From positions 124,001 through 188,000 of the forward strand of contig JARKIP010000042.1 of NCBI GenBank assembly GCA_029990175.1: 64,000 bases of DNA, in the 5' to 3' direction. The notes beneath the pieces are model-generated. The model ran no database searches. It saw nothing but the letters and a program-made list of their open reading frames with translations, and had not been told where the DNA came from. Source of the DNA: Petunia secreta (lineage: Eukaryota; Streptophyta; Magnoliopsida; Solanales; Solanaceae). Shown here one piece after another: positions 46,272 to 55,794 of the stretch. Each line of letters opens with the position of its first letter. The first letter of the stretch is position 1. Both the position numbers and the translations under genes were made by a program.

Positions 46272-46389
46272 TTCGACCGAAAATCGGTCGAACACGTATT
46301 TCGACCGATTTTCGGTCGAACAGTTCACTTCACGAAAATGTTCGACCGAAAATCGGTCGAAATACGTGTTCGACCGATTTTCGGTCGAA
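46272..46389. repeat. 50-bp perfect inverted repeat with 18-base loop, made of four palindromes
   Basis: Arm 46272-46321 and arm 46340-46389 are perfect reverse complements over 50 bases. Each arm holds two 21-bp near-palindromes of type TTCGACCGA-N3-TCGGTCGAA, separated by ACACGTAT or its complement. A fifth copy follows at 46415-46435 (ATCGACCGA-N3-TCGGTCGAC). Confidence 0.95.
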
Positions 46390-46449
46390 CAAAAAAATTT
46401 CAGGAATAACTATCGACCGAATTTCGGTCGACGTGGCGGTCGACCCACG

Positions 46450-47449
46450 CGATGATAACTAGGGCAGTGAGCCCTCCTCCTCCATTTTCTTCTTCTTCCC
46501 CAACCATTTCTCTCTCTCTAAACACCCCCAAACCTCAAAAAACCCGAAATCTACCCAAACCCACCCCCAAAATCAACACTTAAACACAATCTACCCTCCT
46601 AATCACTACCCATAACAACAAATTCAAGGTAAATTTTTAATTTTAGGGTTACTTTAATTACTTTGTAAAACTTGAACCCTAACTTTTTAACTCAATTTTT
46701 TTGTAGTTTTGAAGCATATAAGCAGTGGGGATTCAATTGTACGTGCTATAGGAGCATAAATCAACGTTTAGGTACTTTTTTTTTTTTTATTTATTCCGAA
46801 TTTAATTAACTTTTTAATTATTTTGTAACTTTGCATATTTAATGTTGCATATTTAGTTACTTATTAGTTAGCAAAGCTTATTGTAGTATAGTTGATGTTG
46901 AACAACTTGTTTGGTGTTGTTAGCTATTACAAAGTTAGGTTTGTGTTGTTTGGAATTGTTGTAGTTGAATTGGTATTGTTTGGTAGTTTTGTTTGCAATG
47001 TGTTCTTGCCTTGGTATTGTTGAGAAGATGAACATGTTATGCCTAAAACGAATAAGCTTTTGTTTGTTTGAATTGCTTGGATAATATTAATTAATAGGGT
47101 GTTATTAGATAATATTGTTTCTTTGGGGCATTTCATCAAACAAGTAATTTACTAGTTTAATGTAATTTTTTAATTATAAACATAAGAAGATATTTGTATT
47201 CACTATTTTTGTTTACAATGATTGGGTCAAGATTTTTGTTCACTAAGAAGATAATGTGTGTATTTAATCTATGTTACCCGCCTATTTGTTTTCAATGAAT
47301 GTGTGTATTTAATCTATTTAACCCGCCTATTTTTTTTCAATGAATGTGTGTATTTAATCTATTTAACCCGCCTATTTTTTTTGCAATGAATGTGTTTATT
47401 TAATCTATTTAACCCGTCTAATTTTTGTGCAATGAATGTGTCAACAGGA
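46450..47449 (+). promoter_or_regulatory. 5' untranslated region of the TNPA-type gene, with probable introns
   Basis: The stretch begins with a pyrimidine-rich leader (CTCCTCCTCCATTTTC...). A donor-like AAG|GTAAAT lies near 46629. An acceptor TTTTTGTAG near 46706 opens a short noncoding exon ending in GTTTAG|GTAC near 46771. The last intron ends TCAACAG at 47447. This intron contains repeats (47254-47435). The exon limits here are inferred, because noncoding exons give no reading-frame check. Confidence 0.5.
47254..47435 (+). repeat. Four tandem copies of a 43-46-bp unit in the 5' intron
   Basis: AATGTGTGTATTTAATCTA followed by TTTAACCCGCCTATTTTT and CAATGA recurs with little change, ending just before the intron acceptor. 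The last copy provides an upstream ATG in frame with the gene, but a splice acceptor follows, so that ATG is probably intronic. Confidence 0.88.
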
Positions 47450-49408
47450 ATGAAGAATATTTTTTCAGGAAAGAAGGGGACTAAAAAGGCAGCTGAGCCT
47501 TCACGTGAGCCGGCACAGGACAGTCCTCCCCCTCTAGTGTTTTCAAGAAGGAAGGGGAAAGGAAAGGCATGTGAGCCTTCACGTGAGCCGGCACAGGAGA
47601 CTCCTACCTCTCAGGTGCCGCATCACCTTCCTACAGGAGCACCAGCAGCAAACAGTCCAGATTTTTTCAGGCCGCCCGGCATGTCCCAGGTGCCGCATTC
47701 GCTTCCTACAAGAGCACCTGCCGGATACAGTCCGGATTTTTTCAGACCACCTGGCATGCCTCCGAGCCATACTGGTTGGAGGCATCACTTCAGTAGTTAT
47801 GACATGACTGAGAGCCAGGACGGTCCATCCCAGGGCGTTCCCGGACTAGGCGATCCCACACAGTCCACTAGTCCGTCTGGGTCGACTCAGCCGCCTTCCG
47901 ACCCATCTAGCCCTACCTGCCCTTCGGTACAGCAGGAGATTCCGTACTATGATCCCAGATCGCCATATTACATCGGTGAGCCTGGCACTTGGGAAGACGG
48001 GCGTTTGATTATTTATCCCGAGGGGGATAAGGGGTAAGTATAGTATTTATGAAGTTCTTATCTATTTAGCAGTAAGCTTTTAAATATTAGTATTTCTATT
48101 AACCCGTCTGTTTTTTTACGTAGCTTTTGCCCCAACACTGATGCTACTCCTGTGCTGACGAAATGCATGAAATCTCAATGGAAGGAATCATGGCCATCCT
48201 GGGGCGCTGTGCCCCCTCATGTAAAGCAACAGATAATGCAAGGTTTTGAGGTGATAAATATGCATAAGATTTTTCACTAATTGCAGGTTTTCTTAATGAT
48301 TATGTTTAAATAAAATATTTTGATGAATATTGCAGGTTCAGTGTAAGTGGCATCCGGCTCTGGACTATAAAGTCCGTTGTAACTTCCCTAAGAAATGCGC
48401 GGATGTGTACAAGAACGCAATGTACAATGCGCGCAAAAATGGAAAAATGCCCGGCTTCCTCTATGATCATCAATGGAGAGAGCTGCTGCAGTATTGGGGT
48501 ACTCCCGAATTTCAGAGGAAGAGCGAGCAAGGGAAGAAAGCTCGGGCATCTACTAAGGGTGGATCGCTGCATACCGGCGGCGCAGTTAGCGCTGCGACGC
48601 AGAAGATGCGCTTGGTAAAGTAATTTAATTTATAAGAATTACTATAATAGTAAATTTTCTATCTAACTTGTTCTCTTCTTTAATTTGTAGGAAAAGCAAC
48701 AAAATCGGACTATTCCGCTCTCTGAAATGCACAAGATCCGCCATATCAAGAAAGATAAAAAGGGCGGAGAAACATGGGTCGAGCCCCGAGCACAAGAGGC
48801 CTGGGTAAGTACTTAAATTTAAACTAAAGTCGCGCCAATCCTTCAAGTTTAAAACTTCATTGTTGTACCATTGATATATTTATGTTTTTCAGGAAAAAGC
48901 TACAAAGGCCCTTGAGGACTGGACTACGACTCAGCAATCTGAATGCGGAAGCAGTACCCCAGCACCGCTAACGCTCGAGCAAGAAACCAACTTATGGTTG
49001 GAAGCGGTCGGAGGGGTGAAGAAGGGTTCAGCTTATGGCATTGGAACACTGTATTCATCTGCCAAGCATAAATCGAACTATTTGGGCTCGTGTTCAAGTG
49101 CTCCAGCAAGCTCTGCTCCCGCTCCAGAAATGACACAGATGCAAGCGGAGATCAAAGAACTGAGAAAGCAAAATGAAGCTATGCGCTTAGCACAAGAGGC
49201 GCATCAGAGAGAAGTGCATGAAATGATGCGCGCATCACAGGAGGCGCATCAAAGAGAAATGCATGAAATGATGCAACAGATCCTCAGGAACCAAAGAAAA
49301 GGTAAAGGAAGGCGTGATAGCTCGGGAAAGGGAAAGAGCAAGAGCAGACATAGCCACCATTCACCTTCTCAGTCTGATGCCGGGTCTAGTTCGGCTTCTA
49401 GCCATTAG
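47450..49408 (+). CDS. TNPA-like protein, plant transposase PF03004 (Ptta/En/Spm), 539 residues
   Basis: Five coding exons join in frame: 47450-48033, 48124-48250, 48336-48614, 48691-48804 and 48893-49408, all with GT...AG introns of 76-90 bases. The first about 195 residues are Pro/Ser-rich with internal duplications (EPSREPAQ twice, SPDFFRPPGM twice). The PF03004 core follows: WKESWPSWGAVPPHV, CKWHPALDYKVR, LLQYWGTPEFQRKSEQGKK, then HTGGAVS and ETWVEPRAQEAW, with LWLEAVGGVKKGSAYGIGTL near the end. A coiled-coil region with a doubled QEAHQRE-VHEMM unit and a basic Ser/Lys tail close the protein. In maize Spm, TNPA binds subterminal repeats and works with TNPD. I infer the same role, in the nucleus, on the palindromes at the element ends. 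The start is the first ATG after the 47447 acceptor. Confidence 0.88.
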
Positions 49409-49589
49409 TAGTGAAAGTTGAACTTTAAACTATTTGTTTAGTTTGTTTGAATATTGTAGAACTTGAACGAACTATTGTTTGGCTTTGTTAGCCTTGTTTA
49501 AATAGCGTTTATGAATGTTTTGTGACTGGTTTTTCTGCGTGTTTACAGGTGGTATAGGCCTAATTTCAGCTTTTATGTTGCAGGTTTTT

Positions 49590-49850
49590 ACAGGTTTTCG
49601 ACCGACTTTCGGTCGAAAGTTGGTCAAAAAAAATTACTAGACCTTCGACCGAATTTCGGTCGAAATGCACTTCGACCGAAATTCGGTCGAAGGCCTATCG
49701 ACCGAAATTCGGTCGAATCTCGGTCGAGCTTCGACCGAATTTCGGTCGATACTTGAATTTCTACCAGAATTTTATCGACCACCGCAATCGGTCGAAATAT
49801 GGTCGATAGGTCGACCGAATTTCGACCGATTCGGCGGTCGAAAATGACGG
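49590..49850. repeat. 3' subterminal palindrome array of the second CACTA element
   Basis: Five or more copies of TTCGACCGA-N3-TCGGTCGAA or close variants occur at about 49597, 49645, 49671, 49697 and 49730, plus half copies near 49790-49830. They mirror the 5' array but with AAT/ATT centres and more sequence change. The apparent ORFs here result from the repeats. Confidence 0.9.
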
Positions 49851-49867
49851 TTTTTTTAGTAGTGATA

Positions 49868-50113
49868 GCCACTCGAAATGTATTTTCGAAATAGCTAATG
49901 GAAGCTCCATGAGAATGTCCTTGATTTTCCAAGAGCTCAATTTTTTGAACTTCAGTATGTTTTCACAGACTCCATGATCTTTCATCCTAATCTGAGCTCC
50001 AAGCTTTTTTCTTAGAGTGATCAATTCAGTTTTCACTCACATACTCTAAAAATACTTTTCCTATTTTTAAGTTATAATTATACTTCAAAAATTTACAAAA
50101 TACTGGCTATTCA

Positions 50114-50193
<80 letters not shown>

Positions 50194-50760
50194 ATTTCGC
50201 TCTTAATTAATTTTTCTGCCCCATTAAAGTGGCAACTATTTGACTAAACATGATTAAGATATAATTTGACTTACTATGATATTAGCAACCGGAAGAAATT
50301 ACTAAAGTAATGACCGACGAAATAGCATCACAATTTTAAAATTAAAACTTATTATATTTGAGTTAATCTTGAAAGTTGTATGAGTTGTATACAAGTAAAA
50401 TAGTCTCAAGCATCTTGAGATACCTTAAAATAGAAAATATAATATGGGATAGACGGAATAGATAATAAGTTGGTGGGATATACAAAATACTAAAGGTTCA
50501 CATAGGGTAAGATATAAATGTCCCTAGCATGTTAAAAAGATTGTGCTCACCCATGAAGATAGGAACTCTTGCCCACCCTAGATTGAAGCTCACATGGAGT
50601 AGTATAAAAATATTCATTTTCAAAGAAGTATAGTGCTCACCCATGAAGCTAACAACTCTTGCCCATCCTAGTTGCTATTTAGACATTTTCAGATTCAAAC
50701 TGCAAAGTATATAAAAATTATAGATCATCTTTCCAACAAAAGGTCTCATTCCAACGACTC
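49868..50760. other. Anonymous sequence with a TA microsatellite
   Basis: (TA)n occupies 50116-50189, about 74 bp. A block GTGCTCACCCATGAAG...AACTCTTGCCCA occurs twice (50550-50580 and 50631-50665). No gene is present. Confidence 0.6.
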
Positions 50761-50763
50761 TAA

Positions 50764-52176
50764 CACTTTGTTTGGATCATTGTTACTTATTGTTTCATAG
50801 TGTATTGTATTGTATTGTATTGTATTGTATTGTATTGTATTGTATTGTATCGTACTATATTATAAGAACAATGTTTGAATTGATTGTATTATTTCCCGTT
50901 GTTTAGTAACATCGTTGTTATTTGTTTTGATTGTATTGTATTGTACTGTAATTAATAAGTGTACTAATATATCCTTAGTTGTTCGATTAAGTAACAACTT
51001 TTTTTTTAATATAATTTGAGACAGTTTATATTTACTAGTTTATCACCAACTATACCTTGTAAATATATTCATGCAAATTATAATGAAAATAATAAAAAAA
51101 ATAATAAGTTAATAATAGTAAACATAATGCATGTGAAGAAATTATAAAATAAGGATATTAGATTTAAACAAAATTTCTTTTCAAAGAAATTATGCATGTA
51201 CTAATTAAAGAACTCATATATGCATGTGAAGTTCTAATAGGTAGGAATAGTACTATCTTGGCAATATTTTATGGTATGCAAAGAGAGGATTACATATATT
51301 GGTTTATTCTAGACTAATTAATCTAAAAGATCGAGCAAATTATGCTTTTGAGTTAATATGTGTACTTAATCAAATACTTAACACATGCAAAGAAAAGTCA
51401 CCAAAAGCAAACATATATATGCATAAAATATACAGTAAATATATTCATGGCTAAATCATGTTTGTAAGACCATATTATTATGTAATTTTGATTGAGTCGG
51501 AACTAAAAAATTATTAGATAAACAAGAAAGAAAAAAAATTTAGTATGTACCTCTAGTTGTAAACAAGAGTAGAAACCTGAGCAAATAAAATAAATAAATA
51601 TTAGTTCTTTTGATGATGAACTTCATGGATACAAGAGAACAAATAACAAAAGTGTCATCATATATTTTGTATAAAAAATAAAATAAAATATGGCTTGTAA
51701 TTAATGAAATCTACTAACTCAAGTTTCACGTTTTTGCTCTGTAATTAATGAAATTAAGAATTATACATTAAATAAATTAAGATAAACGTTTAATGTAATC
51801 ACACAACAAGATGACTTGTGAATATGAAGATGCAGGGAATGTACAAAGCAATAAGAGAGGCAGGGAACGTACTGTATTTTGAAAAGAGGGGAGATGAGGT
51901 CAAAATAACTACTCGGGTGTATTTAAATAAGAAAATAGGGTAGAGGATAAAATAGGATTATAAGGTTATAATTAAGGACATGATGGAAAAGTGTAAAAGC
52001 GTAACAATGCAAAACCACCAAATCGGTTGTAATAAAAAGTGGGTCTTTTCATTGTTAGGTAACAACGGAACTTAACAATACAATACAACGAAATTAAAGT
52101 AACAACCAAAACAAACGTTGTAATCATAATAACAATACAATACAATACAATGAGTAACAATGATCCAAACAAAGTG
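50764..52176. mobile_element. PIF/Harbinger-like non-autonomous element (1413 bp), TSD TAA
   Basis: The left end CACTTTGTTTGGATCATTG and the right end CAATGATCCAAACAAAGTG are perfect 19-bp inverted repeats. Similarity continues inward through the GTTAC and ATTGT repeats. TAA flanks both sides (50761-50763 and 52177-52179), as expected for PIF/Harbinger elements. There is no transposase. The 66-residue minus ORF at 51972-52172 lies within the inverted repeat and is not supported. Confidence 0.85.
50801..50850. repeat. (TGTAT)10 pentanucleotide microsatellite
   Basis: Ten perfect units lie at the inner side of the left inverted repeat. Shorter AATAC/ATACA runs lie at the mirrored place near 52130-52150. 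Confidence 0.95.
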
Positions 52177-52179
52177 TAA

Positions 52180-52841
52180 GTCCAAGTGTAGTCGAAGCCA
52201 TAAAGTCACACATACCTCGAATGATCATTACTCAATAAGTTAAAATTGCATATGTGCATCTCCTAGTCCGTAAATATTATATTTGAATTCGTTCTTTCAA
52301 TAATCAAAGTTAAGTATTTGGAGTAATTATGTTTCTAAGTAATTCACGATGATTCTTGGCCAAAAACAATATTCAGTAATCGAATTTAACCTGTTCGACT
52401 ACAAGTAGATTGAAGTCATCATCATATTAAAAAGTAAAACCCTTAAACGTAAAGTCATAATACTAAAATCTAATATAAAAGTGAATGCTCATTTTGCCCT
52501 TCAAGCATGTATTATTTTGAAAGCTTTTTTGTGCAAGAAGGTAAATATGCAGTATAGAAAGATAACGAAAAGAAATAAAAACAACAAAAATTGATAAATA
52601 AAATCAGATGGTTGTGTAACTAATTAAGTCGTTCACATGACCACAAATATGAACCTATTCAGGTGGCCAACATTTAATAAATAAATGAAACTCTCCACTT
52701 ACTAAGAACTAAGAGTCACACGTCTAAGTTCAAGTTGAATTTTCTGTTTGCTTTCTCAAAATTCTGTAGTGAATGGAGTAAATGAATTAATGACTACACC
52801 ATTAAGTCAGCAGTCCTTTACAATTTTCAAAAAATAAATTA
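52180..52841. other. Anonymous sequence, one possible Helitron start
   Basis: TCTAATATAAAAGTGAATGC at 52469, preceded by A, resembles Helitron 5' ends, but no matching 3' end was found. No gene is supported. Confidence 0.4.
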
Positions 52842-53120
52842 TTCCTTCCGGTCCACTTTATATGATTTTTTGACTTTTTTTTGTCCAAAATAATTGATTT
52901 TTTCAAAAACCAAGACGGTATTAGTTTTCACCTTCCAAAGTTACCCTTATTAATAAATGAACTAAACACATTTTTAAAAAACTTTCACAATTTTCTATGA
53001 GTAAATTTAAAAAAGATTAAAGTTAATTTAGTAAATGACCTCCCTAATTAATGCAAAAAGGTGAATTCCTTGATCTGTGTGAAAACAATCAAAAAAGCAA
53101 ATAATATAGACCGGATGGAA
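52842..53120. mobile_element. Stowaway-like (Tc1/Mariner) MITE, 279 bp, TSD TA
   Basis: The left end TTCCTTCCGGTCC and the right end, read in reverse, TTCCATCCGGTCT resemble the Stowaway consensus CTCCCTCCGTCC. TA flanks both sides. The interior is short and AT-rich with no coding region. Confidence 0.75.
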
Positions 53121-53235
53121 TATTATGAATGGAACAAATTTTATTATGTCATCCATTGTAGAAACTCACGACTCATGAGATACCCACTTAAATTGTTAAT
53201 AAACTCTGTTATTTACCGGAGGAAATCAGTAGTAA

Positions 53236-53625
53236 TATCTATAAGCATTACTATTATAAGGCTTACTTTCTTCAAATTTCATTTACTCTAACAAGATTTA
53301 TTTTTTTTCCAATTTCACCTTTTCTCAGAATTATTGTTCGGAGTTGGAGAGGAAATAGTGATGGATAGTTTAATGGGAACTTTTTTTAATGTAAATTTAT
53401 TTTGTTCTTTGTTCCTTTCTTATGAGTATCACAATTTTGAAATATATTTATAAGCATTACTACTACAAAGCTTACTCTCTTCAAATTTAATTTATTATAA
53501 CAATACTTTCTTCTAACTTCACCTTTTCTCGGAATTATTGTTCAGACTTAGTAGAGGAAATAGCGATAGATGGTTTATGGAAAGTAATTCATTTTGTTCT
53601 TTGTTTCTTCCCATTGTATTCATAA
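53236..53625 (+). repeat. Direct duplication of about 185 bp, two diverged copies
   Basis: TATAAGCATTACTA...CTTACT.TCTTCAAATTT and CACCTTTTCTCGGAATTATTG and then GAGGAAATAG.GAT..ATGGTTTA occur at about 53236-53420 and again at 53443-53625, roughly 80-85 percent alike. No coding content is visible. Confidence 0.75.
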
Positions 53626-55794
53626 TTTTTGAAATATATCTGCTAAATTCAATGTTGCCATCTTTATATTATTGTATTAGATCGAGTTATCTACTGATGA
53701 ACCTTTGAACAATGTGTCCAATAACTCAACACGCCTTCTACTGAACTAAATACGAGCTACTTTGATAAGTACTTTGACCAACTTTTTCGTATTGTGTATT
53801 TACGTTGTCTCTAATTGTATTAATGGGTATGTTTCCCTTTTTCGTTCCTTTTAGACTAGAAGACTAGCACAGTGGACAAAGTTTTCTCTTCCAATTGATC
53901 AGCAAATCATTCTCTTGCCTTTTGTGTTTGTCAAGTTCTTTTCGGTTAATAAAAAGCAAATTTGAAACAAAAAGATTATTATTTTCTCTACTGTAATATA
54001 GTATTAAATTTTCCATAAAGTACTAATATCATACCAACATCTAACACCTCATTATCGCATTATATCGTATACGATTATATTTATATAATCAAATAACATT
54101 CTTTAATTAAGTTCATATGAAAGAATGTATAGTTTCGAATCAGATAAAGGGTACATGTGCATGAACATACGTATTATATACAGTAATTAAATTTTTTCTA
54201 AGTAACTAAGTGGTTTCTACCACAAATAATTACATACTATTTTTTTTACAGGTCACGCCATGACATTACCATTGATCTACTAGTCATTTTAAAGAAGACA
54301 TATTATTGCAGTTTTGCGCAATTTCTAGAAAATACAACTTTCGTTCGACAACTTCTTAGCGATTTGTATGCTACTGTTACATAGAGGGGGTTACTGTTCC
54401 CCAAAGACAACGCAAAAACATAAAGACATGCGGCATTCGCAACCATAGAAGATAATGTTTATATCCACATTTTAACATTGCATGTGTTACTGAAATATCA
54501 AAACCACATTTTAACATTGCATGTGTTACTGAAATATCAAAATAAAAAATATAAGTTGAATATTTGATATTAGTAGAATGATACAGTTGAGTGGATTGAA
54601 TGTCTCTTCAATAACAATGTAATTTGTACTTTGCAATGATAATAGGTATAACAGTTATACACTGCAGAACATGTGTCCAAGAACTAGTTAATATAGAAGC
54701 GAGAACTCCTAAATGTAAAGTTAAATTACTAAAATATCCATAAAATAATAATAAACACCCATTTTTTCCTCAGCTAAAAAGTTAAAAAGACACCCATTTA
54801 ATTATTTTAATTTTAACATAAAATACTAAATGATTCATCTATATATCACAGTTCTTTTCCATTTGCTTAACGTGCACCTTATTGTTGTTACGAATTAGGG
54901 AAACTTGAAGAGTTGCATTGAATAATGCAATATAAAGTAGATTCATTCCCTTAGAAAATGCGAACCTCACCCTAAATTTGAGGAACATCAGGAGTAGCAC
55001 ATACATCTCCTATATATGAAAGGATTTTGCAGAACATCCGTATATTTCTCCATCAAATCTAATAGCAACTTAGATTTCTAAAATTCTCTTCCAGAACTAC
55101 TTGAAGAAATAATAATTTAGAAGCTTACAGAGAGGAGAAAATTTGGATGGGTTAGCGTTAGAGAAGAGGATGTGAGACAATGTGATTTCCAATCTTACTA
55201 CTGTACACTGGTTAACAATTTAAATAGTCAGAGTTTCTAAGTTTGCATTTTTTTTTTTTTTTTTTTTGGTTTTCTCCTTGAATTAAGTTTCTGAGTATCA
55301 ATAGTGAGATTATTCTAGGTGAGTGTTTTCATTCTTGATGAGTACTCTTTCCAGGAACTTTTTGAATATGATGGTATGGAGACAATTTTCTTATATTTCG
55401 ATTCCAATATTTATATCTTTGTACATCACTATTGTTGTTTTATATTTTTGGTTATTATATTTACTATACAAAGTCATTGCATATCTGCAATGTTACCTTC
55501 TTTTACTCAACTAAAAATTATACAACAAGATATAAAATTTATTCAAAATATTTCTCAGTATCGTAATTATTGAAATAAATATTATATATCATTTTCACTG
55601 ACTCTATTCTAATTAGTGTTTTAAAATTGACATTTCTTTTGCACAAAATAAGAATTTTGATTGAACTAAATGTGCAACAAAATGTAAAAGAAAACGAAAG
55701 GAAGTTGCCAAGCTGAGTATGTCATATATTAGAAGAATTTCGTAATTGAAGTCTTTCGAATGTTATTTTGTTGCCTTGAGTTTTATCATCAACA
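53626..55794. other. Anonymous AT-rich sequence with a small duplication
   Basis: A perfect 39-bp unit is repeated in tandem at 54465-54503 and 54504-54542 (CCACATTTTAACATTGC...). A T-run lies at 55249-55268. The 84-residue plus ORF at 55319-55573 is hydrophobic and unsupported. Confidence 0.6.

Larger units (their letters stand above)
46236..49864 (+). mobile_element. CACTA (En/Spm) transposon carrying only a TNPA-type gene (3629 bp)
   Basis: The terminal inverted repeats are CACTACTAAAAAAATCGG at the left and CACTACTAAAAAAACCGT at the right (minus strand), followed by TTTTCGAC on both sides. ATA is duplicated outside. Both subterminal regions carry palindromes TTCGACCGA-N3-TCGGTCGAA. A TNPA-like gene fills 46.45-49.41 kb on the plus strand. 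No TNPD (transposase_21) sequence is present and there is no space for it. The element therefore cannot move by itself but could still make a DNA-binding accessory protein. Confidence 0.94.

Noticed and set aside
47390..47449. Upstream ATG extending the TNPA-like gene by 20 residues
   Set aside because: The extra residues come from the tandem intron repeat, and a good splice acceptor (TCAACAG) lies between it and the next in-frame ATG.
49624..49932. Minus ORF of 102 residues rich in RPKFGR/EIRSK words
   Set aside because: It is the translation of palindromic subterminal repeats of the CACTA element, not a protein.
52469..52490. Helitron-like 5' start TCTAATATAAAAGTG
   Set aside because: No matching hairpin plus CTRRT terminus was found downstream before the next elements, so it is not called as an element.
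55319..55573. Hydrophobic plus ORF of 84 residues
   Set aside because: AT-rich sequence gives Phe/Ile/Tyr-rich open frames by chance. No signal or family was recognised.
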